64,000 bases of DNA from Halanaerobiales bacterium (lineage in GTDB: Bacteria; Bacillota_F; Halanaerobiia; DY22613): contig JAGMES010000003.1 in assembly GCA_023128035.1 (NCBI GenBank), positions 1 to 64,000 on the forward strand. Reading direction: 5' to 3'. Below are positions 32,837 to 40,806 of this stretch, in pieces; position 1 is the first letter of the stretch, and every line of letters starts with the position of its first letter. The notes under the pieces were generated by a model. The model was not told where the DNA came from. It ran no database searches and saw nothing but the letters and a program-made list of their open reading frames with translations. A program made the position numbers and the translations under genes.

Positions 32837-33925
32837 GTGGAAAAAAATCTTAAGAATCTCCTGGTTTCCCCAGATACTACAATTAAGGAAACAATGGCGG
32901 TTATTGATAAAGGAGTTAAGCAGATTGCATTGGTTGTAGATTCAAGCCATCGTTTATTGGGCACTGTTACAGATGGAGATATTCGAAGAGCGATTTTACG
33001 TGGGATTGATTTAGGTGGCCCAATAAGAGAAGCCATGAATAATAAATTTAAAAGTTTACCAATCGTTACTGATAGAAAAGAGATTGAGATTTTTCTTCGT
33101 CTTGGAGGGATAAGTCAGATTCCGCTGGTTGATGAAGAGGGAATTGTTCATGAACTTGTTACTTTAAATGAATTGATTAAAAAAGAAAAATTGGACAACT
33201 ATATAGTTCTTATGGTTGGGGGATTAGGAAGTAGATTATATCCACTGACCGAAAACACACCTAAACCTTTGCTTAAGGTTGGGGGTAGACCAATATTAGA
33301 GACAATTATAAGGCAATTTAATTCATATGGCTTTTATAATTTTATTTTATGTGTTAATTATAAAGCAGACCAGATTATAAATTACTTTGGCGATGGAAAA
33401 AAATTCAATGTAAATATTGAATATGTAAGAGAGAGCAAGAGATTAGGAACTGCTGGAGCATTGAGTTTAATAACAAAAAAAATAAAACAACCGTTTATTG
33501 TTATGAATGGTGATCTCTTAACAAAATTAAACTTTAAGAATATGATTGACTATCATACTGAAGGTAATTATGCAATCACAATCGGATCCACTGAGTATGA
33601 ATTTACTGTTCCATATGGTGTACTAGAAGTTGATGGTCAAAGGGTTGAAAATATTGTTGAAAAACCAAAACAACATTTCTTTGTTAATGGTGGTTTTTAT
33701 GTTTTAAGCCCTTCCGTTATAAAAGAGATTCCATATAATGAATTTTATGATATGCCTGATTTGATTCAAAACCTTTTAGGTAAAAAGGAAAGTGTAGGTG
33801 TTTTTCCAATTAGAGAGTTTTGGTTGGATATTGGACAACCTCAAGATTATCAAAGAGCAAATGAAGAGTATTGGACTTACTTTTTAGATGAAGAGATCGC
33901 AGTTAGCCAAGAGACAGAGGAGTAA
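32837..33925 (+). CDS. ptmE: CBS-domain sugar-1-phosphate nucleotidyltransferase (PtmE-like)
   Basis: A 362-residue fusion of two N-terminal CBS motifs (about 1-115, MAVIDKGVKQIALVVD...GTVTDGDIRRAILRG) and a nucleotidyltransferase domain (VLMVGGLGSRLYPLTENTPKPLLKVGGRPILE, FIVMNGDLLTKLN, FWLDIGQPQDYQRANEEY). This architecture is that of PtmE, the glucosamine-1-P guanylyltransferase of the Campylobacter legionaminic acid pathway, which makes the GDP-linked start substrate. It starts at GTG 32837 after GGGAGG. It indicates a GDP-sugar rather than UDP-sugar route. Confidence 0.9.
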   Translation: MEKNLKNLLVSPDTTIKETMAVIDKGVKQIALVVDSSHRLLGTVTDGDIRRAILRGIDLGGPIREAMNNKFKSLPIVTDRKEIEIFLRLGGISQIPLVDEEGIVHELVTLNELIKKEKLDNYIVLMVGGLGSRLYPLTENTPKPLLKVGGRPILETIIRQFNSYGFYNFILCVNYKADQIINYFGDGKKFNVNIEYVRESKRLGTAGALSLITKKIKQPFIVMNGDLLTKLNFKNMIDYHTEGNYAITIGSTEYEFTVPYGVLEVDGQRVENIVEKPKQHFFVNGGFYVLSPSVIKEIPYNEFYDMPDLIQNLLGKKESVGVFPIREFWLDIGQPQDYQRANEEYWTYFLDEEIAVSQETEE

Positions 33926-33945
33926 CAAATATTTGGGGGTGCAAA

Positions 33946-35334
33946 ATGAGAATATTATTAATTGTTTATGATAATGATTCATTTATTCATTGGTTTCCAC
34001 AGGGTTTAGCTTACATTGCATCTGCATTACGTAATGCTGGACATGACGTTACTATTTATAATCAAGATCAATATCATTATCCGGAAGCTCATTTAGTAGA
34101 ATATCTAAAAGAAAATGAGTTTGATGTAGTTGGCATTAGTGTTATTGGTGGATATTATCAATATCATAAGCTACTTAAAATTTCAGAAGCAATAAATTCA
34201 ATTCCGAATCGTCCATTTTATATGATAGGTGGACATGGTCCAGTTCCTGAACCAGAATATTTCCTCAAAAAGACCAATGCAGATACAGTAATTATTGGTG
34301 AAGGAGAAATTACAGTTGTCAATTTAATGGATGCTATCGAGAATAATAAAGATTTATCTACTATAAAGGGCATTGCCTTTTTAAAGAATGGAAAACTAGT
34401 TCAAACTGAACGTCAGGAATTAATTGAAGATATTGATACAATTGCTTTTCCAGCGTGGGATTTGTTTCCAATGGATTATTATTCTTTGCTTAGAATGCCA
34501 CATATTAAAAATAGTGATAGATGTATGCCGGTTTTATCTGCGAGAGGTTGCCCGTTTAAGTGTAATTTCTGTTATAGAATGGATCCAGGCATTCGACTTA
34601 GATCACCAGAAAATATTATTGAAGAGATTAGGATTCTAAAAGAAAAATATCAGATTTCTTATATCGCTTTTTCTGATGAACTTTTGATGTCATCGCCTGA
34701 TCGGACAAGGTACTTGTGTGAAGAGATCATTAAGGCTGACTTAAATATTAAATGGGAATGTAATGGTAGATTGAATTTTGCGACCCCTGATGTCTTAGAG
34801 ATTATGAAAAAAGCTGGATGTGTATTTATTAATTATGGCATTGAGTGTATGGATGATAAGATTCTGAGAGTCATGAATAAAAATTTAACAGTTAAACAGA
34901 TTATTAAAGGAATTGAAGCAACTTTAGAAGTAGGAATCTCACCAGGTTTTAATATTATCTACGGTAACATAGGTGAAAATGCTGAGACATTACAACAGGG
35001 AGTAGATTTTCTCTTAAAATATGATGATCATTCTCAAATGAGAACTATTCGACCAGTAACCCCATATCCAGGTTCTCCATTATACTATCATGCAATTGAA
35101 AATGGTTTATTAAAAGATGTAAAAGATTTTTATGAGAATAAACATATTAATTCAGACCTATTGACAGTTAATTTTACAGAGGTTTCTGATGAAGAATTTA
35201 ATAGATTACTTTTTGAAGCAAATAAGACACTAATAGAGAATTACTATAAACATCAATTAGAAAGATCAATTGGTGTGGCAGAGAAGCTTTATTTTGAGCA
35301 AAATGTAGCGTTTAGAGGTTTTAGGCAAACTTAA
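33946..35334 (+). CDS. B12-binding domain radical SAM protein
   Basis: A 462-residue enzyme. The N-terminal cobalamin-binding-like domain is at about 1-130 (LAYIASALRNAGHDVTIYNQD, DVVGISVIGGYY, GGHGPVPEPEYFL, VIIGEGE). A radical SAM barrel follows with the 4Fe-4S motif CPFKCNFC (CxxxCxxC) near residues 204-211, and SDELLM and NYGIECMDD further on. Members methylate or rearrange unactivated carbons, or act in ring formation. It directly follows ptmE by 20 bases and ends this operon, so modification of the flagellar glycan or its lipid/nucleotide precursor is a likely job; the reaction cannot be named. Confidence 0.85.
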   Translation: MRILLIVYDNDSFIHWFPQGLAYIASALRNAGHDVTIYNQDQYHYPEAHLVEYLKENEFDVVGISVIGGYYQYHKLLKISEAINSIPNRPFYMIGGHGPVPEPEYFLKKTNADTVIIGEGEITVVNLMDAIENNKDLSTIKGIAFLKNGKLVQTERQELIEDIDTIAFPAWDLFPMDYYSLLRMPHIKNSDRCMPVLSARGCPFKCNFCYRMDPGIRLRSPENIIEEIRILKEKYQISYIAFSDELLMSSPDRTRYLCEEIIKADLNIKWECNGRLNFATPDVLEIMKKAGCVFINYGIECMDDKILRVMNKNLTVKQIIKGIEATLEVGISPGFNIIYGNIGENAETLQQGVDFLLKYDDHSQMRTIRPVTPYPGSPLYYHAIENGLLKDVKDFYENKHINSDLLTVNFTEVSDEEFNRLLFEANKTLIENYYKHQLERSIGVAEKLYFEQNVAFRGFRQT

Positions 35335-35357
35335 AGTAACTATAAAATTGCATAGAG

Positions 35358-35394
35358 CAAAGAGATCATTAGTTTAGTTTTGTTCTATGCTTTA
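35358..35394 (+). terminator. Probable terminator after the radical SAM gene
   Basis: GCATAGAGCAAA pairs with TTTGTTCTATGC (one G-U pair) around a loop of about 13 bases. Only TTTAATT follows, so strength is moderate. The 88-base gap to the next gene holds nothing else evident. Confidence 0.5.
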
Positions 35395-35422
35395 ATTGTG
35401 ACTTTATGAGAGGTGTATAAAC

Positions 35423-35776
35423 ATGAAAGGTGTTATACTAGCTGGTGGAAAAGGAACAAGACTTTACCCATTGACTAAAATTACAAACAAACACCTATTA
35501 CCAGTAGGAAAAGAGCCAATGATATTTAATCCAATTAAACAATTAATTTCTGCAAATATCAGCGATATTTTAGTTATTACAAGTAAGGAACATATGGGAG
35601 AAGTTGTTCGACTTTTAGGAAGTGGTAAAGAACTTGGGTGTGATTTTACATTTAAAGTACAAGAAGAAGCAGTGGGGATTGCAAATGCGTTAGCACTCGC
35701 AGAAAACTTTGCAGCAGGTGAACCAATTACTGTTATTCTGGGAGATAATATTACGACACATAGTATTAAACAATAA
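35423..35776 (+). pseudogene. rmlA: Truncated glucose-1-phosphate thymidylyltransferase (rmlA 5' fragment)
   Basis: The first 117 residues match RmlA well: MKGVILAGGKGTRLYPLTKITNKHLLPVGKEPM with the nucleotide-binding GGKGTRLYP, ISDILVITSKEHMGEV and VILGDNI. The family needs about 240-290 residues. Here the frame stops at 35774-35776 inside a 47-base palindrome, so the sugar-binding half is missing and the product should be inactive. The SD and start are intact. Loss of rmlA leaves the nearby rmlB without its usual partner in this window. Confidence 0.85.
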
Positions 35777-35799
35777 CATTGTTTAATACTATGTGTCGT
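35753..35799. repeat. 22-bp perfect inverted repeat at a rearrangement junction
   Basis: Arms 35753-35774 and 35778-35799 are exact reverse complements, with only AAC between them. The left arm is the last coding part of the rmlA fragment, and the right arm leads into an unrelated glycosyltransferase fragment. There is no T run, so it does not look like a terminator. It looks like a foldback (template-switch) junction. Confidence 0.9.
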
Positions 35800-36585
35800 G
35801 AATCAATAATATATAAAGAAGATCACGCAGATTATTTAAAAGAAAAAAATATTGAGACATACTATTCGGATATATCCATATTAAGAAGAGAAAGAGTACA
35901 TTCAATAGTTAAAGCAATTAAAGAGTTTAATCCAGAGGTCATTTTTACAACCAGTGAAATATCTCTTGCAAGACAGATATTAACTCCATATTATCCGATA
36001 GTATATTTATCTCAGGGTATAAGTTATTTTTCATCATTCGCTGATGTATATCTATTTAGAGATCAAGATGGAGTTAAAAAAGAGAATGAAAAATATAATT
36101 TGTTGAACATCGATCATGTACATAATTTTGAACCAGGATTTAACCCTCCTAAACCATATAAAAATGTATCACGAGAAGACTTAAATTTAACAGAGGAAGA
36201 TTTCGTATTGATTACAGTAGGTAATAGATTAGATAATGATATGGATGAAAAATATATGGACTTAATTTATTCATTTTTGCTTAAAAAATCAAATGTAAAA
36301 TGGTTAATAGTAGGATCAGCTAAGCTATCTTATTTAGAAAAAAATTATCAAAACTTACTTAATGACAAAATAATTAGGATTCAATATGAAGACGATTTAG
36401 CAGCACTCTATAGAATCTGTGACGTTTTTATTAACCCTGATAGGATCGGTGGAGGTTTTAGTATAGCGATCGCAATGAGTCAAAGTTTACCAGTTGTTAC
36501 AATGCGTAAATCATCGGCGGGGCTTACATTTGTGGGTGATGATAGCTGTGTAGAACCTAACTTTCAAGCATATGTTAAAGTTTAG
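35779..36585 (+). pseudogene. Glycosyltransferase (GT4-like) fragment
   Basis: An open frame of 268 codons whose first codons lie inside the palindrome. The residues resemble the middle of a GT-B glycosyltransferase: PIVYLSQGISYF, a linker with VLITVGNRL, WLIVGSAKLSYLEK, ALYRICDVFINPDRIGGGFSIAIAMSQSLPVVTM. The N-terminal roughly 100 residues and the C-terminal helix region normally following such a nucleotide-binding motif are missing, and no SD precedes the first ATG. It is therefore best seen as a remnant truncated at both ends. A functional short protein cannot be excluded. Confidence 0.7.
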
Positions 36586-36594
36586 GACTCTATT

Positions 36595-37605
36595 TTATAA
36601 AGCCCTTCTATATTTTTTTAGATACCATTCTATCGTCTTTTTCATACCCTCTTCAAAAGTAATATTTGGTTCCCAGTTTAATTCTTTGCTAATTTTTGTT
36701 GGGTCTATAGCATATCTTCGATCATGGCCTTTTCGATCTTCAACAAATTGAATTAAATCTTCATTAATATAACTCTTTTCAGGCAAAAATTTCTGCAATG
36801 TTCTAATGATAATTTTTACAATCTCAATATTCTGTTTCTCATTATGCCCCCCAATATTATATACTTCCCCAATTTGTCCATTATGAAGAACCAGGTCAAT
36901 TGCTTTGCAGTGGTCTTCGACATATAACCAATCTCTGATATTTTTTCCATCACCATAAATAGGTAAGGATTTTCCATCAAGGCAATTAGATATCATTAGA
37001 GGAATTAGCTTTTCAGGAAACTGATATGGGCCATAATTGTTAGAACATCTAGTAATATTTATTGGAAACTGGTAGGTATCAAAATAGGCTTTTACCAATA
37101 AATCTGCACTGGCTTTGCTAGCTGAATAAGGATTGTGAGGATTCAATGGAGTTAGTTCAGTAAAAAAGCCCTCATGATTTAAAGAGCCATATACTTCATC
37201 TGTGGAAATTTGTAAAAAATTTTTCCCTTTTTTGAATCCATTTTTAGATGTCCAATATTTTTTTGCTATAGTTAAAATTACTTGTACTCCCAAAACATTT
37301 GTTTTGATAAACAATTCAGAATCTTTTATGCTTCGATCTACATGGCTTTCAGCTGCAAAATTGACAATATAATCTATGTCGTAATTTTCAAATACTGATT
37401 CGAGCATTGTCTTATCGCATATATCTCCCTTGATGAAATGATAATTGGATCTGTTTTTGAATTCTTTTAAATTATTTTGATTTCCAGCATAGGTTAATTT
37501 ATCAAAATTAATAATCTTAATAGAGTTTGAGTATTTATTCATCAAATATTTGATAAAGTTTGAACCGATAAATCCTGCGCCACCTGTAACTAAATAAATT
37601 TTCAT
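36595..37605 (-). CDS. rmlB: dTDP-glucose 4,6-dehydratase
   Basis: Makes dTDP-4-keto-6-deoxyglucose. The 336-residue product has TGGAGFIGSNFIKYL, NFDKLTYAGN, NFAAESHVDRSI, ISTDEVYGSL, the catalytic YSASK, TRCSNNYGPYQFPEKLIPL, GDGKNIRDWLYVEDHCKAI and the C-terminal DRKGHDRRYAIDPTK, all typical of intact RmlB. The start is ATG 37605, at the canonical MKIYLVTGGAGF; a longer frame upstream is not conserved. It has its own promoter and faces the degraded rmlA and glycosyltransferase fragments. rmlC and rmlD are not in the window. Confidence 0.94.
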   Translation of the reverse strand: MKIYLVTGGAGFIGSNFIKYLMNKYSNSIKIINFDKLTYAGNQNNLKEFKNRSNYHFIKGDICDKTMLESVFENYDIDYIVNFAAESHVDRSIKDSELFIKTNVLGVQVILTIAKKYWTSKNGFKKGKNFLQISTDEVYGSLNHEGFFTELTPLNPHNPYSASKASADLLVKAYFDTYQFPINITRCSNNYGPYQFPEKLIPLMISNCLDGKSLPIYGDGKNIRDWLYVEDHCKAIDLVLHNGQIGEVYNIGGHNEKQNIEIVKIIIRTLQKFLPEKSYINEDLIQFVEDRKGHDRRYAIDPTKISKELNWEPNITFEEGMKKTIEWYLKKYRRAL

Positions 37606-37633
37606 TCTCGACACTCCATATAATTTTATTTTA

Positions 37634-37662
37634 ATTATACACCTGACTTGTTGATTCGTCAA
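37634..37662 (-). promoter_or_regulatory. Sigma-A promoter of rmlB
   Basis: Read on the minus strand: TTGACG (37662-37657), a 17-base spacer and a perfect TATAAT (37639-37634), 29 bases upstream of the rmlB ATG. Confidence 0.88.
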
Positions 37663-38034
37663 AGTAAGCAAAGTAAAATTGAGAAAATTTATAAAGGATA
37701 ATATAAAAAATGATTATAGATGTAGCAGGAATATCGCGAAAAATATTAAATTTATATATAGACAGAAAGTTTAAGTTGAAAACAATATCGCTAATTAGCG
37801 AAATAATATATTCATAGGTCTATAGTCTCAATATCGGAAGCAATTTGGTGTAATAATCAGTAAATGTGAAGGAAATTAGTGTACTATGTAGAATATACAA
37901 TTAAAGTAATCTCTTAGTTTGTGACTGGGAGATTTGTCTAAAATTTTCGAGAGTGATTACTTAGTATTGGACGGGCGTTCAGTTAGCCTATTTCGTTAAG
38001 GGAATAGGTTTTATGATATAAAGGGGGAGAGAAT
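37663..38034 (+). promoter_or_regulatory. Long leader/intergenic region before flgB
   Basis: This 372-base non-coding stretch before the large flagellar operon contains a perfect 14-bp palindrome at 37788-37801 (TCGCTAATTAGCGA). AATATCG occurs three times (37730, 37784, 37830). Two mutually exclusive stems are possible: 37904-37911 with 37955-37962, or 37908-37913 with 37929-37934. A final hairpin (37987-37992 with 38003-38008) lies before the SD AAGGGGGAGAG. I could not identify a convincing -35/-10 pair or a known riboswitch core. It must hold the operon promoter and may have an RNA-level control. Confidence 0.5.
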
Positions 38035-38460
38035 ATGTGGGATAAACTAGATAATACTTTGAAAGTTTTGGGAACCGGATTGGATGGCTCTGCCCTTCGA
38101 CAAAAGATTTTAGCAAATAATCTAGCGAATGTTGATACTCCTAACTTTAAAGGACAGGATGTAAAATTTTATTCACAACTTAAATCTAATATGAACGAAC
38201 CATTTTCGTTGGATTCTCTATCATTAGCAAAGACTAACTCTCATCATTTAGCTGGTACTGGATATGGTTCTGATTTTAATGGAGGGTTTCAGGTTTCTCA
38301 GACCTCAGGTCAGGTGCGTGCAGATGGAAACAATGTGAATGTAGATGTAGAGATGGCAAAAATGGCCGAAAATACGATTTATTATAATACGTTAGTGAGT
38401 ACAGTGGCCGCAAAATATAAAAAAATTAGTCAGGTTATTTCTAAGGGAGGTGATCGTTAA
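38035..38460 (+). CDS. flgB: Flagellar basal-body rod protein FlgB
   Basis: Proximal rod subunit, 141 residues. The N-terminal pattern LRQKILANNLANVDTPNFKGQDVKF and the C-terminal NNVNVDVEMAKMAENTIYYNTLVSTVAAKYKKISQVI are diagnostic. AAGGGGGAGAG precedes the ATG. It is first in the basal-body operon and abuts flgC by one shared base. Confidence 0.97.
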   Translation: MWDKLDNTLKVLGTGLDGSALRQKILANNLANVDTPNFKGQDVKFYSQLKSNMNEPFSLDSLSLAKTNSHHLAGTGYGSDFNGGFQVSQTSGQVRADGNNVNVDVEMAKMAENTIYYNTLVSTVAAKYKKISQVISKGGDR

Positions 38461-38900
38461 TGTCCTTGTTTAATTCGTTTAATATAAGTGCATCTGCCTT
38501 AACTGCTCAAAGATTGAGGATGGACATTCACTCAAATAATATTGCAAATATTAATACTACCCGTACACCCGAAGGAGGCCCTTATAAGAGACAGATGGCA
38601 GTTTTTGCTGAACGTAAACCTAAGTTTGTTATTCCTAATTCTACAGAAGATGTTCGATCAAGAGTAGGTACTGGAGTTCATGTTGTTGAAATTAAAAGCG
38701 ATATGACTTCTCCTAAATTGGTTTATAACCCAGAACATCCTGATGCAAATGAGGATGGATATGTGGCGATGCCAAATATTAATTTAGTATCAGAGATGGT
38801 AGATATGATTGAAGCTACTAGGGCATATGAGGCAAATGTTACTGCTTTGAACTCTGCAAAGAGTATGGCTATGAAGGCTTTAGAAATTGGTCGTGGCTAA
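38460..38900 (+). CDS. flgC: Flagellar basal-body rod protein FlgC
   Basis: Rod subunit, 146 residues. The N terminus is LFNSFNISASALTAQRLRMDIHSNNIANINTTRTPEGGPYKRQ. The C terminus is NINLVSEMVDMIEATRAYEANVTALNSAKSMAMKALEIG. The ATG overlaps the flgB stop by one base, indicating coupling. Confidence 0.97.
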   Translation: MSLFNSFNISASALTAQRLRMDIHSNNIANINTTRTPEGGPYKRQMAVFAERKPKFVIPNSTEDVRSRVGTGVHVVEIKSDMTSPKLVYNPEHPDANEDGYVAMPNINLVSEMVDMIEATRAYEANVTALNSAKSMAMKALEIGRG

Positions 38901-38933
38901 TAATTGATGAAGGTAAAAAAGGAGGTTTTCTAG

Positions 38934-39221
38934 ATGCGAGTACATAACATACAGCCGAATATTGCAATTACAGGTTCGGAGAAAGTGAATAAAAATACAG
39001 GTACAGGATTTGCTGATTTACTTAAGCAGGCTGTTCAGGAAGTAAATAATTCCCAAATTAATGCAGATGTGATTGCTGAAAAATTTGCTATTGGAGAAAT
39101 TGATAACATTCATCAGGTTACTATTGCTACTGAACAGGCGAAACTTGCTATGGATCTTACTTTGGCCATTCGCAACAAGGTTGTAGATGCATATAAAGAA
39201 ATTATGAGATTGCAGTTTTAA
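38934..39221 (+). CDS. fliE: Flagellar hook-basal body complex protein FliE
   Basis: Small adaptor between the MS ring and rod, 95 residues. The pattern FADLLKQAVQEVNNSQINADVIAEKFAIGEIDNIHQVTIATEQAKLAMDLTLAIRNKVVDAYKEIMRLQF is the typical FliE domain. AAAGGAGG precedes the ATG. Confidence 0.97.
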   Translation: MRVHNIQPNIAITGSEKVNKNTGTGFADLLKQAVQEVNNSQINADVIAEKFAIGEIDNIHQVTIATEQAKLAMDLTLAIRNKVVDAYKEIMRLQF

Positions 39222-39240
39222 TGTCTAAGGGAAGGTTGGA

Positions 39241-40797
39241 ATGTATATGGAATGGTTAAAGCAACTAAAAGATCAGTTCCTGAATATATGGAAGGGATTA
39301 GATAATCAGATGAAAATATTATTAGGGACATTACTATTTGCTCTAATAATAGGATTAGTCTTTTTAGTTAATTGGGCTAGCAATCCCCAATATGTCCCAT
39401 TATACTCAAATTTATCCGAAAATGATGCAAGTAATGTTGTTAATTGGTTAAAAGAATCAGGGATTGATTACGAGTTAGATGCAGGTGGTTCCAAAATATT
39501 GGTTCCACAGAATAATTTGCATCAAACCCGTCTAGATATAGCTGGAGCAGGGTTAACTCCCCGAGGTGGGTCGATTGGGTTTGAAATTTTTGATAAGACC
39601 CAGTTGGGGATGACAGATAAGGAACGCCGTATTCAATATGCCAGAGCTGTTTCAGGTGAACTGACTAGATCGATTGAATTATTAGATAGTATAGAATTTG
39701 CTAAGGTAAATATCTCTATCCCTGAACAAAGTTTATTCTTAGATGAGGAGAAGTTTGCCACAGCATCTGTCTTAGTTAAAATATATCCAGGTAGAAGTTT
39801 AACTCAACAAAATATTGCTGCCATAACTCATATGATTGCAGGTGGTGTAGAAGGATTGCTGCCTGAAAATGTTACAATAATTGATACTAACGGTAATATC
39901 CTTTCAGAAGCTTTTTCGTCTCTAGATTCATCTATTGCTCAACAGACATCAAATCAATTTCAAGCACAGGCTCAGTATGAGGAAAAGATTCGAAGAAGCT
40001 TAACTCAGATGATGGGTAAGATGTACGGTGGCCCTAGTAATGTTGTAATAACCGTTTCTGCTCAATTAAATTTTGATTCAAAAGAATTGGTTGAGACGAT
40101 TTATGAGCCAGTTACAGGTGATGAAGGCATTGTTAGAAGCGAACAGAAGTATGAAGAAAAGTTTGAAGGGACAGGTGGTACATCAGGTGGAGTACCTGGA
40201 AGCGAATCTAATATCCCTCAATATCAGGCAGAAGATGCAACTGATACTAATTCTACTTATTCAAAAAATACAAATACCATTAATTATGAAGTGAATCAGC
40301 GACAAGTTAAGCAGATCATCGCACCTGGAGCAGTTGAAAATATTAGTGTATCTGTTGTGATAAATAGTGATTTGAGTGATACTGAAATTGAGAATTTAAC
40401 AAAAATTGTAGAATCAGCAATTGGCTACAATCTATCTCGTGGTGATCAATTAACAATTTACGGTATGTCTTTTGATAATAGTCTTGAAGAACAGGCAATT
40501 GCAGCGTTGGGGGATAGAAAGGCAGATGATAAGCAGAAATTGATCAACTATGGGGTAGGTGGTTTGATCAGTTTTGGTATTTTATGGATTATTCTAAGGT
40601 TGGCTAGAAGGTCAAGCAAGAAAGTCCAAGAACAGAATGTTAGGGTTTCGGAAGATGCTTTAGAATTGGCAGCTGCTCGTGAATTGACTCCTGAAGAAAA
40701 AGCTCGAAGAGAGATGCGTAAGGAGTTAACGGACTTGATTACCAAGAAACCGGAGGATGTTGCTGAATTATTGAAAACATGGTTGACGGATGATTAA
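39241..40797 (+). CDS. fliF: Flagellar MS-ring protein FliF
   Basis: Forms the membrane MS ring. The 518-residue protein has two membrane segments (about 27-48 and 437-455). The YscJ/FliF domain includes NASNVVNWLKESGIDYELD and VPQNNLHQTRLDIAGAGLTPRGGSIGFEIFDK. The Gly/Ser-rich loop (TGGTSGGVPGSES) precedes the C-terminal YEVNQRQVKQIIAPGAVENISVSVVI. The cytoplasmic tail ending ELLKTWLTDD binds FliG. Confidence 0.97.
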   Translation: MYMEWLKQLKDQFLNIWKGLDNQMKILLGTLLFALIIGLVFLVNWASNPQYVPLYSNLSENDASNVVNWLKESGIDYELDAGGSKILVPQNNLHQTRLDIAGAGLTPRGGSIGFEIFDKTQLGMTDKERRIQYARAVSGELTRSIELLDSIEFAKVNISIPEQSLFLDEEKFATASVLVKIYPGRSLTQQNIAAITHMIAGGVEGLLPENVTIIDTNGNILSEAFSSLDSSIAQQTSNQFQAQAQYEEKIRRSLTQMMGKMYGGPSNVVITVSAQLNFDSKELVETIYEPVTGDEGIVRSEQKYEEKFEGTGGTSGGVPGSESNIPQYQAEDATDTNSTYSKNTNTINYEVNQRQVKQIIAPGAVENISVSVVINSDLSDTEIENLTKIVESAIGYNLSRGDQLTIYGMSFDNSLEEQAIAALGDRKADDKQKLINYGVGGLISFGILWIILRLARRSSKKVQEQNVRVSEDALELAAARELTPEEKARREMRKELTDLITKKPEDVAELLKTWLTDD

Positions 40798-40806
40798 GGG
40801 GTGGAA

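Noticed and set aside
32390..33036. Minus-strand open frames opposite legH and ptmE
   Set aside because: They have no SD and are low-complexity reverse translations of the hexapeptide repeats and CBS region.
35753..35799. Palindrome read as an intrinsic terminator of rmlA
   Set aside because: No T run follows, the stem is 22 bp with a 3-base loop, and both flanking genes are truncated at it.
37815..37870. A TCCGATAT string on the minus strand that resembles a sigma-28 -10 box upstream of rmlB
   Set aside because: No TAAA-like -35 at 15 bases, and a near-perfect sigma-A promoter lies closer to rmlB.
37672..38034. c-di-GMP (GEMM) riboswitch before flgB
   Set aside because: I looked for the conserved GEMM-I core and GACGCA-type strings and did not find them.
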